Shown here piece after piece: positions 5,873-13,400 of a stretch of 15,918 nt of DNA. The position numbers were made by a program, and so were the translations under genes. How positions within the stretch are numbered: the first letter of the stretch is position 1; each line of letters opens with the position of its first letter. The notes beneath the pieces were generated by a model. The model was not told where the DNA came from and did not search any database. It saw only the letters and a program-made list of their open reading frames with translations. The stretch comes from Desulfovibrionaceae bacterium UBA6814 (lineage in GTDB: Bacteria; Desulfobacterota; Desulfovibrionia; Desulfovibrionales; Desulfovibrionaceae): the NCBI GenBank assembly GCA_002452635.1, contig DKEU01000041.1:5688-21605 (forward strand), in the 5' to 3' direction.

Positions 5873-8773
5873 CTACTCCGCGATGCCCAGTTCGGCCATC
5901 TTCCGGTACAGGGTGGAGCGGCTGATGCCCATGGCGCGCGAGGCCCTGGTCTTGTTCCAGTGGCACCGCTCCAGCACGTCCAGCAGTTCCTCGCGCCGGG
6001 GCTCGCCCCCCGGGGCGGCGGGAGCGGGCAGGCCGGGCCTCGCCCCGGCGGATTGCTGGAGTTCCACAGGCAGATGGCGCAGCTTGAGGGGGCCGCCCGG
6101 GCAAAGGATGCAGGCGTGCTCTATGGAATGCTTGAGCTCCCGGACGTTGCCCGGCCAGGGGTAGCGCAGGAACACGTCCATGACCTCGCTGGTCACGCCC
6201 GAGAAGTCCCGCTCGAACGCGTCCCGGTACTTGGCCATGAAGTGCTCGGTGAGCAGCGGGATGTCCTCGGTGCGCTCCCGCAAGGGGGGCACCTCGATGA
6301 CCATGACCCGCAGCCGGTAATAGAGGTCCTTGCGGAACTCGCCCCGGTCCGCCAGTTCCCTGAGGTCCCGGTTGCTGGCCGCCACCACCCGCACGTCGGC
6401 CTTCAGGGTGGTGGAATCCCCCACCCGCTCGTATTCCTTGCGCTCCAGCACCCGCAGGAGCTTGAGCTGGATGTTGGGAGAGAGGTCGCCGATCTCGTCC
6501 AGGAACAGGGTGCCGCCCTCGGCGGCCTGGACACGGCCCACCTTGTCCCGCACCGCCCCGGTGAAGGCCCCCCGCACGTGGCCGAACAGCTCGCTCTCCA
6601 GGAGGCTCTCGGCCAGGGAGGCGCAGTTGACCTTGACCAGGGGGCCGGTGATCTGGGAGCTCCCGTAGTGCAGGGCCTCCACGATGAGCTCCTTGCCCGT
6701 GCCCGACTCGCCCAGCACCAGCACCGTGGTCTTGTGGTCCGTGAGCAGCTCCAGGACCGAGTAGATTTCCTGCATCCGGCGGCTCTTGCCCACGATGTTG
6801 CAGTACCGGGTGCGTTCGTCCAGCCGCCTCTCCAGTTCGTCCAGGCGGGTGATGTCGCGGACCACCAGCACCGCGCCGATGAAGGCGCGGGCCGAATCCC
6901 AGAGGGGAGAGGCGTTCAGCATGGTCACCTGGTTGGCCTGCATGCCGCAGCGGCACTCGGCGCGGACCCCGCGGACCGGCTCCCCGGTCTCCACCACCTG
7001 GCGCAGGATGCGCAGGCAGGCCGGGGAATCCTCCGGCTCGAAGGCCCGGTCCAGGGAGTGGCCCGGCCGGAGCTTGTCGGCCCTGGCGCAGACCACGTCC
7101 AGGGCCTCGTTGACCTGGAGGACGGCGAGCGACGTGTCCACCGTGATGACCGCGTCGCTCATGCTGCGGAACACGGCCTGCAGCCGGGCCCGGCTCATCT
7201 CCAGGTTCTCGTTGGCCTCCTGCAGGGCGAGGGTGCGCTCGCTCACCCGGGCCTCCAGCCCGTCGTGCGCCCTTTGCAGCGCATCCAGGGCCTGCTTGCG
7301 CAGGGTGATGTCCCGGTCCATGCCCCGGAACCCGCAGAACTGGCCGTAGTCGTTGAGCATGGGCTGGGCGCTGCGCTCCATGGTGACCAGCCGGCCGTCC
7401 CGGCACTGGAAGGCGTACTCGATCCCGTGGAACGGCGTGCCCGACTTGGCGTGGTATTCGGAGAGCCGGGTCAGGTTCGCCGCGTCCTCGGGCCGCATGT
7501 GCACGCCTGACGTCTGCCCGAGGAGGTCTCCGGGCTCGAAGCCCAGGAGGGCAGTGACCCGCGGGCTGACGTAGGTGTACCGCCCCCGGGCGTCCATCTC
7601 CCAGATGAGGTCGCTGCCGGTCTCCACAATGGCCCGGAACCGGGCCTCGCTCTCCCGCAGTTCCTCCAGGGCGTTCTGCTGCGCGGTGATGTCCACGAAC
7701 GAACCCAGCATGCACAGGGCCCGCCCCGCCTGGTCCCGCACCAGGCTCGCCTGGACCTGGGCCCGGAACAGGGACCCGTCGTTGCGCCGGGCCATGAGCT
7801 CCCCGGACCAGGCCCCCCGCTTCTGGAGTTCGGCCACAATGTTGGCCGCGGTCCTGGGGCTCTCCCAGAAATTGATGCAGGACCTGCCCAGCACCTCGCC
7901 GGCGTCGGGGTAGCCCCACATGGCCAGGAACGACGGGTTGGCGTAGCACACCCGGGTCTCCAGATCGGCCATGTAGATTCCGCTCAGGGCCGAGATCAGG
8001 GCGTTCTCGTTGACGCGCAGGCGCTCCTCGTCGAGCTTGCGGAGCGTGATGTCCAGCCCGTAGACATGGGCCCGATCCATGCCGGAAATGGGCGCCAGGG
8101 CGACCAGGAACGTGCGGTCCCGGCACTCGATCTCCCGCTCCTGGCGTTGGCCGCTGGAAAAGGCCTCGCGCAGAGGGCCGCGCAACGCCTCGGGCAGCGG
8201 GGTTCCCTCGGCGCAGCCGAAGGGCTCGAGCAGGGGCGCGCTGGCCGGATTGGCATAGAGGATGCGGCCCTGGGCGGAAACGCAGAGCAGGGGCTGGGGG
8301 CTCTCCTTGAGGAACAATCCCAGACCGATGCGCTCTTCCTCGGCCTGCACCGCAGCGGTGATGTCGTCGGCGGTCAGGATCATGCCCTGATAGGCGCCGT
8401 CCCGTTGCAGGGGGACCAGCCAGCAGGCCAGGTGCGTGCTTCTCCCCTTGGCCCCGGCCAGGACCAGGCGCCCGGTGTTCACCGGCCGCATGTCGCGCCG
8501 GGCGCGCTCGAAATACCCGGCAAGGACGGTCAGGCCGGACCCGTGGACTCCTTCCGGGAATCGCTTGCGCAAGAGCTCCGCGGCGTCCTGCCCCAGGATG
8601 CCGAGCATGACCGGATTGACCAGGCGGATGACGTCCTGGGCGTCGAGCATGACCACGCCGCAGGGCATGGCCTCCTGGACGAAGCGCAGGAACTCCCGCG
8701 CCCCCCAGGGGAATTCGCCGATTTCGGTCCAGGTCTTCCCGGGCGGGCCGCCTCCGGGATGTTCGTCAGCCAT
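5873..8773 (-). CDS. Multi-PAS sigma54-dependent transcriptional activator
   Basis: This is a 966-residue cytoplasmic regulator. The start at 8773 is preferred over an upstream in-frame start because GGAGG lies 6 nt before it. The N-terminal two thirds contain about five PAS-like segments (roughly 30-145, 150-248, 255-368, 375-495 and 525-645), with a short coiled region near 498-530. The AAA+ domain spans about 655-895, with Walker A GESGTGKE (688-695), the sigma54-contact loop GAFTGA (735-740) and Walker B LFLDE (756-760). A Fis-type helix-turn-helix closes the protein (about 928-963, TRASRAMGISRSTLYRK). There is no receiver domain, so it senses its signal directly through PAS domains, with a possible redox or cofactor role. 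It lies 219 bp upstream of the cytochrome operon and its sigma54 promoter, in the same orientation, and is the obvious candidate activator. Confidence 0.95.
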   Translation of the reverse strand: MADEHPGGGPPGKTWTEIGEFPWGAREFLRFVQEAMPCGVVMLDAQDVIRLVNPVMLGILGQDAAELLRKRFPEGVHGSGLTVLAGYFERARRDMRPVNTGRLVLAGAKGRSTHLACWLVPLQRDGAYQGMILTADDITAAVQAEEERIGLGLFLKESPQPLLCVSAQGRILYANPASAPLLEPFGCAEGTPLPEALRGPLREAFSSGQRQEREIECRDRTFLVALAPISGMDRAHVYGLDITLRKLDEERLRVNENALISALSGIYMADLETRVCYANPSFLAMWGYPDAGEVLGRSCINFWESPRTAANIVAELQKRGAWSGELMARRNDGSLFRAQVQASLVRDQAGRALCMLGSFVDITAQQNALEELRESEARFRAIVETGSDLIWEMDARGRYTYVSPRVTALLGFEPGDLLGQTSGVHMRPEDAANLTRLSEYHAKSGTPFHGIEYAFQCRDGRLVTMERSAQPMLNDYGQFCGFRGMDRDITLRKQALDALQRAHDGLEARVSERTLALQEANENLEMSRARLQAVFRSMSDAVITVDTSLAVLQVNEALDVVCARADKLRPGHSLDRAFEPEDSPACLRILRQVVETGEPVRGVRAECRCGMQANQVTMLNASPLWDSARAFIGAVLVVRDITRLDELERRLDERTRYCNIVGKSRRMQEIYSVLELLTDHKTTVLVLGESGTGKELIVEALHYGSSQITGPLVKVNCASLAESLLESELFGHVRGAFTGAVRDKVGRVQAAEGGTLFLDEIGDLSPNIQLKLLRVLERKEYERVGDSTTLKADVRVVAASNRDLRELADRGEFRKDLYYRLRVMVIEVPPLRERTEDIPLLTEHFMAKYRDAFERDFSGVTSEVMDVFLRYPWPGNVRELKHSIEHACILCPGGPLKLRHLPVELQQSAGARPGLPAPAAPGGEPRREELLDVLERCHWNKTRASRAMGISRSTLYRKMAELGIAE

Positions 8774-8863
8774 GTTCACCCTCCTTGCGCCCTGCGGCCG
8801 GGACCCTGCCGCCACATCCGATGAGGAATCGCGGAAGGGTATGTTCCGGCGCGGACACGGAGC

Positions 8864-8876
8864 GACACACTGTGTC
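8864..8876. promoter_or_regulatory. Third copy of the GAC-N4-TGTGTC operator motif
   Basis: GACACA-C-TGTGTC is a perfect 13-bp palindrome around base 8870. It has the same form as the two 13-mers in the dyad upstream of the cytochrome operon, suggesting that one regulator binds all three. A weaker overlapping copy, GACACGGAGCGAC (8854-8866), lies beside it. The site is about 90 bp upstream of the activator's start codon and about 300 bp upstream of the predicted start of the response-regulator transcript, so it could mediate autoregulation or activation of the divergent gene. Confidence 0.45.
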
Positions 8877-9142
8877 AGCGAGCGGGAAAGCGAGGCGGAA
8901 CAGCGGAGGAACCCAGGGAATGCGAGCCAGGCCAACGGGAAACAGGAGGAGATCGGAGCAGAATGGGGGCGAAGCAGACGGTGTTCGCTGTCTCATGCAT
9001 AATACAGGATGTCGCACGTGGCAATTTGTCACAAAATTTTTTCCGGGAGGAAAACCTCCCCCCCCGGATGCGACACCGGCCAGACTGCTTCACGCGCGCA
9101 TTCCGGAGCCATTCCCTGATGCGCCTGCGCTGATATCCAAGC

Positions 9143-9158
9143 TGGAACAGTCCTTGCT
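9143..9158 (+). promoter_or_regulatory. Sigma54-like promoter of the response-regulator gene
   Basis: TGGAAC (9143-9148), five bases, then TTGCT (9154-9158) match the sigma54 consensus TGGCAC-N5-TTGCW with one mismatch, keeping the essential GG and GC at the right spacing. The predicted start is near 9169, giving an 81-nt leader before the ATG at 9250. The site was found by eye. Confidence 0.55.
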
Positions 9159-9249
9159 GAAAAACCGCCATTGGCAGCGTGACTCTCGTGGTTCAGGCCG
9201 TCTGGCGTTGGCGCGCGGCCACACCCCATGACCGGCCAGGAGGTCCAGC

Positions 9250-9648
9250 ATGAGCCCAGCCATTCAAGTCCTGGTGGTGGATGACGAGGACCTGTTCCGC
9301 AACAACATGATGAAGCTGCTCGCCCTGGAAAAGGACCTGCTGGTCAGTTCCGCGGCGAGCGGCGAGGAGGCCCTGGAGCATCTGCGGCTGAACCCGTGCG
9401 ACGTGGTGCTCCTGGACGTGAGGATGCCCGGCCTCATGGCCCAGGGCACCCTGCGGAGGATACGCGAGATGGGCTGCCCGGCCGAAGTGGTCATCGTCAC
9501 CGGCCACGCCTCGGTGGACGACGCCATGGAGCTCATCAACCTCGGGGCGTTCGACTACCTGCTCAAGCCCTGCTCCATCAAGGAGGTCGTCAAGAAGATC
9601 CACTGGGCCTTCGAGTCGTTGCAGAAGAAGACCGCGTTGGAAAGCTGA
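9250..9648 (+). CDS. Receiver-only response regulator
   Basis: This 132-residue protein is a single CheY-type receiver domain. It has the acidic pocket D11-D12, phospho-acceptor Asp56 (VVLLDVRMP), Thr84 (VIVTGHA) and Lys106 (DYLLKP). There is no output domain; about 20 residues follow the last conserved motif. The ATG at 9250 is preceded by AGGAGG with 6-nt spacing. It is the only plus-strand gene in the window and is divergent from the multi-PAS activator. No histidine kinase is encoded nearby, so its phosphodonor is unknown. It may act through protein contact, for example on a kinase or on the activator's PAS region, which is speculation. It lies about 100 bp from a tRNA-fragment junction, so a former neighbouring gene may have been lost there. 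Confidence 0.93.
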   Translation: MSPAIQVLVVDDEDLFRNNMMKLLALEKDLLVSSAASGEEALEHLRLNPCDVVLLDVRMPGLMAQGTLRRIREMGCPAEVVIVTGHASVDDAMELINLGAFDYLLKPCSIKEVVKKIHWAFESLQKKTALES

Positions 9649-9744
9649 AGAGCGCGGGTGAGGACAGCCGGACCAGGGCCGAGCAGCGCCGCCCTGTCCG
9701 GGGCTTGAATCCCTGCTCGTCCAGGTGGAATTGAGTCGCAGTTT

Positions 9745-9789
9745 CTCCTAAGCCGCCGGTCGAGGGTTCGATTCCTTCCTGGCGCACCA
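9745..9789 (+). pseudogene. 3' half of tRNA-Arg(CCT), probable attachment-site copy
   Basis: The segment matches tRNA positions 32-76. It has an anticodon loop CTCCTAA with anticodon CCT (9747-9749), a 3' anticodon-stem strand GCCGC, a 5-nt variable loop, a T arm GAGGG-TTCGATT-CCTTC whose stem pairs fully (one G-U), an acceptor strand CTGGCGC, a discriminator A and an encoded CCA (9787-9789). The five bases before the loop (AGTTT) cannot pair with GCCGC, and no D arm or 5' acceptor strand (GCGCCAG expected) precedes it. A tRNA cut in the anticodon arm is the usual remnant left at the distal end of an element integrated by a tyrosine recombinase. By that logic the intact tRNA and the element lie to the left. 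Confidence 0.75.
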
Positions 9790-9791
9790 GC

Positions 9792-9828
9792 AAAAAAACG
9801 GGTTGTGCGCCCAGGCGCACAACCCGTT
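9792..9828 (-). terminator. Intrinsic terminator of the D-amino-acid/TRAP operon
   Basis: Perfect 15-bp complementary arms lie at 9797-9811 (AACGGGTTGTGCGCC) and 9814-9828 (GGCGCACAACCCGTT). On the minus strand the hairpin is followed directly by a run of seven T residues (9798-9792). This is a textbook rho-independent terminator 22 bp after the stop codon of the deacylase gene. In the plus direction there is no T-run, so it is not expected to stop the response-regulator transcript well. Confidence 0.93.
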
Positions 9829-9850
9829 GGCATTGGAGCAGACAGCCAGC

Positions 9851-11449
9851 CTATCTGCTGCGCAGAACCGCGCCGGGGGAGGCTCCGGTGGGCTGGCCGC
9901 GCTCCATGCACACCACGCCGTTGACCACCACGCAGTCGATGCCCTCGGGCGCTGCCGCAGGATCGGCAAAGGTGGCCCGGTCCCGGATGCGGTCCATGTC
10001 CAGGAGCACCAGGTCCGCGGCCATGCCCGGGGCGATGACCCCGCGGTCGTGCAGGCCCAGGCGCTGGGCCGGGAAGGCGCTCATCTTGCGGACCGCCTCT
10101 TCCAGGCTGATGACCCGGCGCTGCCGCACGTAGCGGTCCAGCACCCGGGGAAAGGCGCTGTAGGAGCGGGGGTGGGCCTTGCCCCCCGGCGGACAGGGGA
10201 TGGAATCCGAGGCCACCAGGGCCGCGGGATGGCGCATGATGCGCTCCATGTCCGCCTCGGAGATCATGCGGTAGCCGCAGTTGTCCTCGCCCCGGTTGGC
10301 CACGATGAGCTCGCAGGCCGCGTCCACCGGGGTGCGGCCCATGCGCTCCGCAGCCTGGGCCAGGGTCAGGCCCTCGTACTCCGGGGTGCGGGGGAAGAAC
10401 AAGAGGATGACCCCGTCGGCCCCGCCGCAGTTGCGGTAGTAGTTGTCCCAGGAGCAGGCCGCGGCCTCCACCTCGGCCGCAAGCCGGGTCCGGACCTCGG
10501 GCGAGGCCAGGCGCTCGATGAGCTTGTCCACCCCGCCCTCCTGGGCCCAGGCCGGCAGGATGGCCCGCAGGGTGGTGCTGGCCGCGTCGTAGGGGTAGAA
10601 GTTCATGGTCACGTCCAGGCCCTCGGCCCGGGCCTGGTCCACCAGGGCCAGGGTCTCGCCCACCAGGCCGTAGTTCTGCTGGCCGCAGGCCTTGTGGTGG
10701 GAGATCTGCACCGGGATGCCCGCGCTGCGGCCCACGGCGATGAGCTCCACCACGCTCTGGACCACCGCGTCGGACTCGTTGCGCATGTGGCTCTCGTAGA
10801 GCCCGCGCCAGGGGGCCAGGCCCCGGGCCACCGCGGCCATCTCCTCGGCCGGGGTGTAGACCCCCGGGGCGTAGACCAGGCCGCTGGTCATGCCCACCGC
10901 GCCCTCGGCCATGCACTGCTCCACCATGGACCGCATGCGGGCGGCCTCCTGCGGGGTGGCCGGCCGGTCCGCAAAGCCCATGACCGCGATGCGCACCGTG
11001 CCGTGCCCCACGAAGCTGGCCACGTTGCCCCCCAGGGGCAGGGTCTCCAGCTTGGCGAGCCACTGGCCGAAGCTGCGCCAGGTCCAGTCCGGGACCACCC
11101 CGGCCTTGATGAAGCCGGTGTAGTTGTCCAGCAGGGACAGGTGCTCGTCGCTCACCGGGGCCGCGCTGAAGCCGCACTGCCCGATGGCCTGGGTGGTGAT
11201 GCCCTGGCGCAGCTTGCCCAGGGCCTCGGGCGAGCGCAGCAGGTCGAAGTCCGAGTGGGTGTGCATGTCCACGAACCCGGGCGCGAGGTAGCGGTCCTCC
11301 GCGTCCAGGACCACGGCGGCGGAGGCTCCTTCGGCCGCGGCCCCCATGGCCGCGATGCGGCCCCGGGCCACGCCCACGCTGCCCCGGAACCAGGGGGCGC
11401 CCAGGCCGTTGACGATGCGCGCGTTCTTGACGAGCAGGTCCAGTTTCAT
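9851..11449 (-). CDS. N-acyl-D-amino-acid deacylase (D-aminoacylase), amidohydrolase superfamily
   Basis: This 532-residue enzyme is the usual length for D-aminoacylases. Metal-site signatures in order are HTH after GFVDM (His63, His65), GQCGFSAAP (Cys92, the family's metal-bridging Cys position), ESHMRNE (His221), ISHHK (His251/252) and VASD (Asp415), followed by the late family motif HPRSYSAFPRVL. The reaction is hydrolysis of N-acyl-D-amino acids to a D-amino acid and a carboxylate, in the cytoplasm (no signal peptide). The start at 11449 has GGGAGG 6 nt upstream. It is the last gene of the operon, 16 nt after the TRAP large permease gene and just before the terminator. With a D-serine ammonia-lyase at the operon's start, it suggests use of acylated D-amino acids. 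D-hydantoinase-like amidohydrolases are a less likely alternative. Confidence 0.92.
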   Translation of the reverse strand: MKLDLLVKNARIVNGLGAPWFRGSVGVARGRIAAMGAAAEGASAAVVLDAEDRYLAPGFVDMHTHSDFDLLRSPEALGKLRQGITTQAIGQCGFSAAPVSDEHLSLLDNYTGFIKAGVVPDWTWRSFGQWLAKLETLPLGGNVASFVGHGTVRIAVMGFADRPATPQEAARMRSMVEQCMAEGAVGMTSGLVYAPGVYTPAEEMAAVARGLAPWRGLYESHMRNESDAVVQSVVELIAVGRSAGIPVQISHHKACGQQNYGLVGETLALVDQARAEGLDVTMNFYPYDAASTTLRAILPAWAQEGGVDKLIERLASPEVRTRLAAEVEAAACSWDNYYRNCGGADGVILLFFPRTPEYEGLTLAQAAERMGRTPVDAACELIVANRGEDNCGYRMISEADMERIMRHPAALVASDSIPCPPGGKAHPRSYSAFPRVLDRYVRQRRVISLEEAVRKMSAFPAQRLGLHDRGVIAPGMAADLVLLDMDRIRDRATFADPAAAPEGIDCVVVNGVVCMERGQPTGASPGAVLRSR

Positions 11450-11465
11450 GCGCGTCCTCCCGGGG

Positions 11466-12800
11466 CTACCAGGCCCCCACCGCCTTGTCGCCCAGCACCA
11501 GGGCGGGCAGCCAGCAGGACAGGGCCGGGATGTAGGTGGTCAGGAGCAGGACGGGAATGCCCACGTAGAACAGGTACTTGAGCATGATGGGGATGACCTC
11601 CTGGTAGGTGCACCCCGACAGCCGCGTGCCCACGAAGATGGACATGGCAAAGGGCGGGGTGATGACTCCCAGGCCCACGTTCACGATGCAGATGGCGCCC
11701 AGGTGCACCATGTTCACGCCCGCGCCCATCATGAGGGGCAGGACCAGGGGCACGCTGAGGATCAGGATGGGGGTGGCCTCCACGAACATGCCCATGACCA
11801 GCAGGAACACGTTCATGGACAGGAGGATCAGCTCCCGGGACTCGAACATGCCCAGCATCCACTCGGCCAGGTTCTGGGCCACGCCGGCCCGGACCAGGTA
11901 GCGGCTGAGCACCGTGCCCGCGGCGATGAGCAGGGCGATGACCCCGATGGACACCAGCGAACTGGAGATGGCCCGGTTCAGGCCCGGCCCCTTCAGCTTG
12001 CGGTACACGAAGAGCCCGATGAGCAGGCAGTACACCACGGCCACGGCCCCGGCCTCGTTGGGCGTGCAGATGCCGCCGTAGATGCCCACCAGGATGACGA
12101 TGGGGCAGCCCAGGGCGGGCAGCGCGCCCATGCTGGCCTTGCGCAGGCGGCGCAGGCGCTCGGCAAAGGCCATGCCCTCCTCGGCCAGCTCCGCCATGGA
12201 GGGGTCGTAGTACCGGTGGCTGATGGCGTGGTTGAGCACCGCGTAGCCCAGGGCCAGGAGCAGGCCGGGGATCACCGTGGACAGGAACACCGCGGCCACC
12301 GACTGCTGGGCCACCAGGCAGTAGATGAGCGCGGGCACGCTGGGCGGGATGAGGTAGCCCATGAAGCTGGAGCAGCACAGCACCGAGGTGGTGTATTCCT
12401 TGCGGTAGCCGTACTTCTCCAGGCGGGGCACCAGGAGGGGGATGAGGGCCGAGATGCAGGGCACCGAGGAGCCGGTGAGCGCGCTCATGAACAAGGTGGC
12501 GATGATGCCCACCAGGATCATCCCGCCCTTCACCTTGCCCACCAGCAGGTAGGAGAACTCCACGATGCGGTCGGCCAGCCCGCCCTCGGAGATGAGGCTT
12601 CCCGCGAACACGAAGAAGCCGATGGCCATGAGCACGTAGCTGTCCAGGGAGTGGTAGAAGGTCCCGATGATGAAGGTGTCGGGCATCCCGGACACGGCCA
12701 GGCCGATGCCGGTGCTGGCCAGGAACAGCCAGCCCAGGGGCACGGCCAGGACGATGCCGAGCAGGAAGACCGCCAGGGCGATGAGTACTCCGAATGTCAT
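11466..12800 (-). CDS. dctM: TRAP transporter large permease subunit (DctM family)
   Basis: This 444-residue integral membrane protein is the usual length for DctM and has about 11-12 hydrophobic segments across its whole length. Recognisable family patterns include MALTGSS-like FMSALTGSSVPCISAL near residue 105, FMGYLIPPSVPALIY, GGICTPNEAGAVAVVY and LGVITPPFAMSIFV. DctM subunits form the Na+-driven channel of TRAP carriers and act with a small subunit and a periplasmic binding protein. The ATG at 12798-12800 overlaps the stop of the small-subunit gene by 4 nt (ATGA), a sign of translational coupling. The deacylase gene follows after 16 nt. Confidence 0.95.
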   Translation of the reverse strand: MTFGVLIALAVFLLGIVLAVPLGWLFLASTGIGLAVSGMPDTFIIGTFYHSLDSYVLMAIGFFVFAGSLISEGGLADRIVEFSYLLVGKVKGGMILVGIIATLFMSALTGSSVPCISALIPLLVPRLEKYGYRKEYTTSVLCCSSFMGYLIPPSVPALIYCLVAQQSVAAVFLSTVIPGLLLALGYAVLNHAISHRYYDPSMAELAEEGMAFAERLRRLRKASMGALPALGCPIVILVGIYGGICTPNEAGAVAVVYCLLIGLFVYRKLKGPGLNRAISSSLVSIGVIALLIAAGTVLSRYLVRAGVAQNLAEWMLGMFESRELILLSMNVFLLVMGMFVEATPILILSVPLVLPLMMGAGVNMVHLGAICIVNVGLGVITPPFAMSIFVGTRLSGCTYQEVIPIMLKYLFYVGIPVLLLTTYIPALSCWLPALVLGDKAVGAW

Positions 12801-13330
12801 TGCGCCCCTCCCTGCCCGGCCGCGCCCGGTACGGCGCGCAGGCCCGCGATCCGAGTCCCGATGCGGTGCATGGTGTGCAGGATGCTCAGGACCACCATGA
12901 CCAGCACGGACTCCCGGATCCAGCTGGTGTTGAACCAGCGGACCAGGGTGCCGTACTCGGCGAAGTTGATGGCGTGCTGGAACAGTTTCAGGGCCATGGG
13001 AAAGATGTACAGGAGGATGCCCAGCACCATCACGTCCACGCCGATGTTGTACACCTTCCGGGCCCGGGGACGGTTCTGGAACGCGATGTCCATGAACACG
13101 TCCACCGAGGTGTGGCCCCCTTCCCGCGTGGTGAGCGAGATGGAGAGGATCATCATGGGAACGAAAATATACAGGGTCAGATCCCCGATCCACATGATCT
13201 CGTAGTGCAGGATGTACCGGTTGATGACCTGGGCGAACACCATGAACGAGCACAGGAGCAGCCCGGCATAGCACAGGGCGCTCTCCAGCCGGCCGATGAG
13301 GCCCATCAGCGCCACGTAGAGTCGCTTCAT
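12797..13330 (-). CDS. dctQ: TRAP transporter small permease subunit (DctQ family)
   Basis: This 177-residue protein has four predicted membrane segments: about 15-38, 47-66, 95-115 and 138-158. Features typical of DctQ are the QVINRYIL segment after helix 1, the WIGDLTLYIFV stretch leading into helix 2, and the GGHTSVDVF motif between helices 2 and 3. It partners with the large subunit in the inner membrane. The gene overlaps the large-subunit gene by 4 nt and follows the binding-protein gene after a 70-nt gap containing a strong hairpin. The ribosome site before 13330 is GGAGG. Confidence 0.93.
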   Translation of the reverse strand: MKRLYVALMGLIGRLESALCYAGLLLCSFMVFAQVINRYILHYEIMWIGDLTLYIFVPMMILSISLTTREGGHTSVDVFMDIAFQNRPRARKVYNIGVDVMVLGILLYIFPMALKLFQHAINFAEYGTLVRWFNTSWIRESVLVMVVLSILHTMHRIGTRIAGLRAVPGAAGQGGAQ

Positions 13331-13350
13331 ACTGCCTCCGGGTTTGCTGT

Positions 13351-13381
13351 CCCCGGGAGGGGCTGCGCGCCCCTCCCGGGG
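13351..13381 (-). repeat. Intercistronic hairpin between TRAP binding-protein and permease genes
   Basis: Perfect 13-bp inverted repeat: CCCCGGGAGGGGC (13351-13363), 5-nt loop, GCCCCTCCCGGGG (13369-13381). It lies in the gap between the dctP and dctQ genes. On the minus strand no T-run follows, so a full terminator is unlikely. Hairpins here commonly protect the upstream message from 3' exonucleases, giving more binding protein than membrane subunits; this role is inferred. Confidence 0.75.
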
Positions 13382-13400
13382 GGAATCACCCCGGACCGCC

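Larger units (their letters stand above)
8774..9249. other. Divergent intergenic region between activator and response regulator
   Basis: These 476 bp hold no convincing gene. Visible elements are the activator's ribosome site (next to 8773), the palindrome at 8864-8876, an AT-rich tract at 9031-9042, an inverted repeat GGGAGG-AAAA-CCTCCC (9045-9060), and the sigma54-like promoter at 9143-9158. A possible sigma70 promoter for the activator has a TATTAT box on the minus strand (9004-8999) with TTGCCA upstream, but the spacing of 14 is short, so I do not annotate it separately. Open frames here have no recognisable composition or motifs. Confidence 0.6.

Noticed and set aside
4007..7510. 1167-codon plus-strand open frame opposite the cytochrome and activator genes
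   Set aside because: It is a GC-rich antisense shadow with His/Gly/Pro-heavy composition and no motifs, while the opposite strand has clear cytochrome and AAA+ signatures.
5873..8935. Longer activator starting at 8935
   Set aside because: The extra 54 residues are Arg/Ser-rich with no domain character, while the start at 8773 has an ideal ribosome site. The longer form would also cover the palindrome at 8864-8876.
9045..9060. Inverted repeat GGGAGG-AAAA-CCTCCC as a terminator
   Set aside because: No T-run follows it in either direction and no gene ends nearby; the adjacent AT-rich tract may instead belong to a promoter.
9701..9723. Second tRNA-like 3' end (GGCTTGAATCCCTGC followed by CCA-like bases)
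   Set aside because: The T-loop lacks the TTCRA pattern and the T stem and acceptor do not pair in a tRNA fold; resemblance is superficial.
9590..9820. Minus-strand open frame across the tRNA fragment (contains EGIEPSTGGL)
   Set aside because: This peptide string is a familiar false translation of the antisense strand of tRNA T arms; it has no ribosome site and is explained by the tRNA remnant.
11346..13205. 619-codon plus-strand open frame opposite the TRAP genes
   Set aside because: His/Gln/Gly-rich shadow frame; the minus strand encodes well-matched TRAP subunits with overlapping start and stop and ribosome sites.
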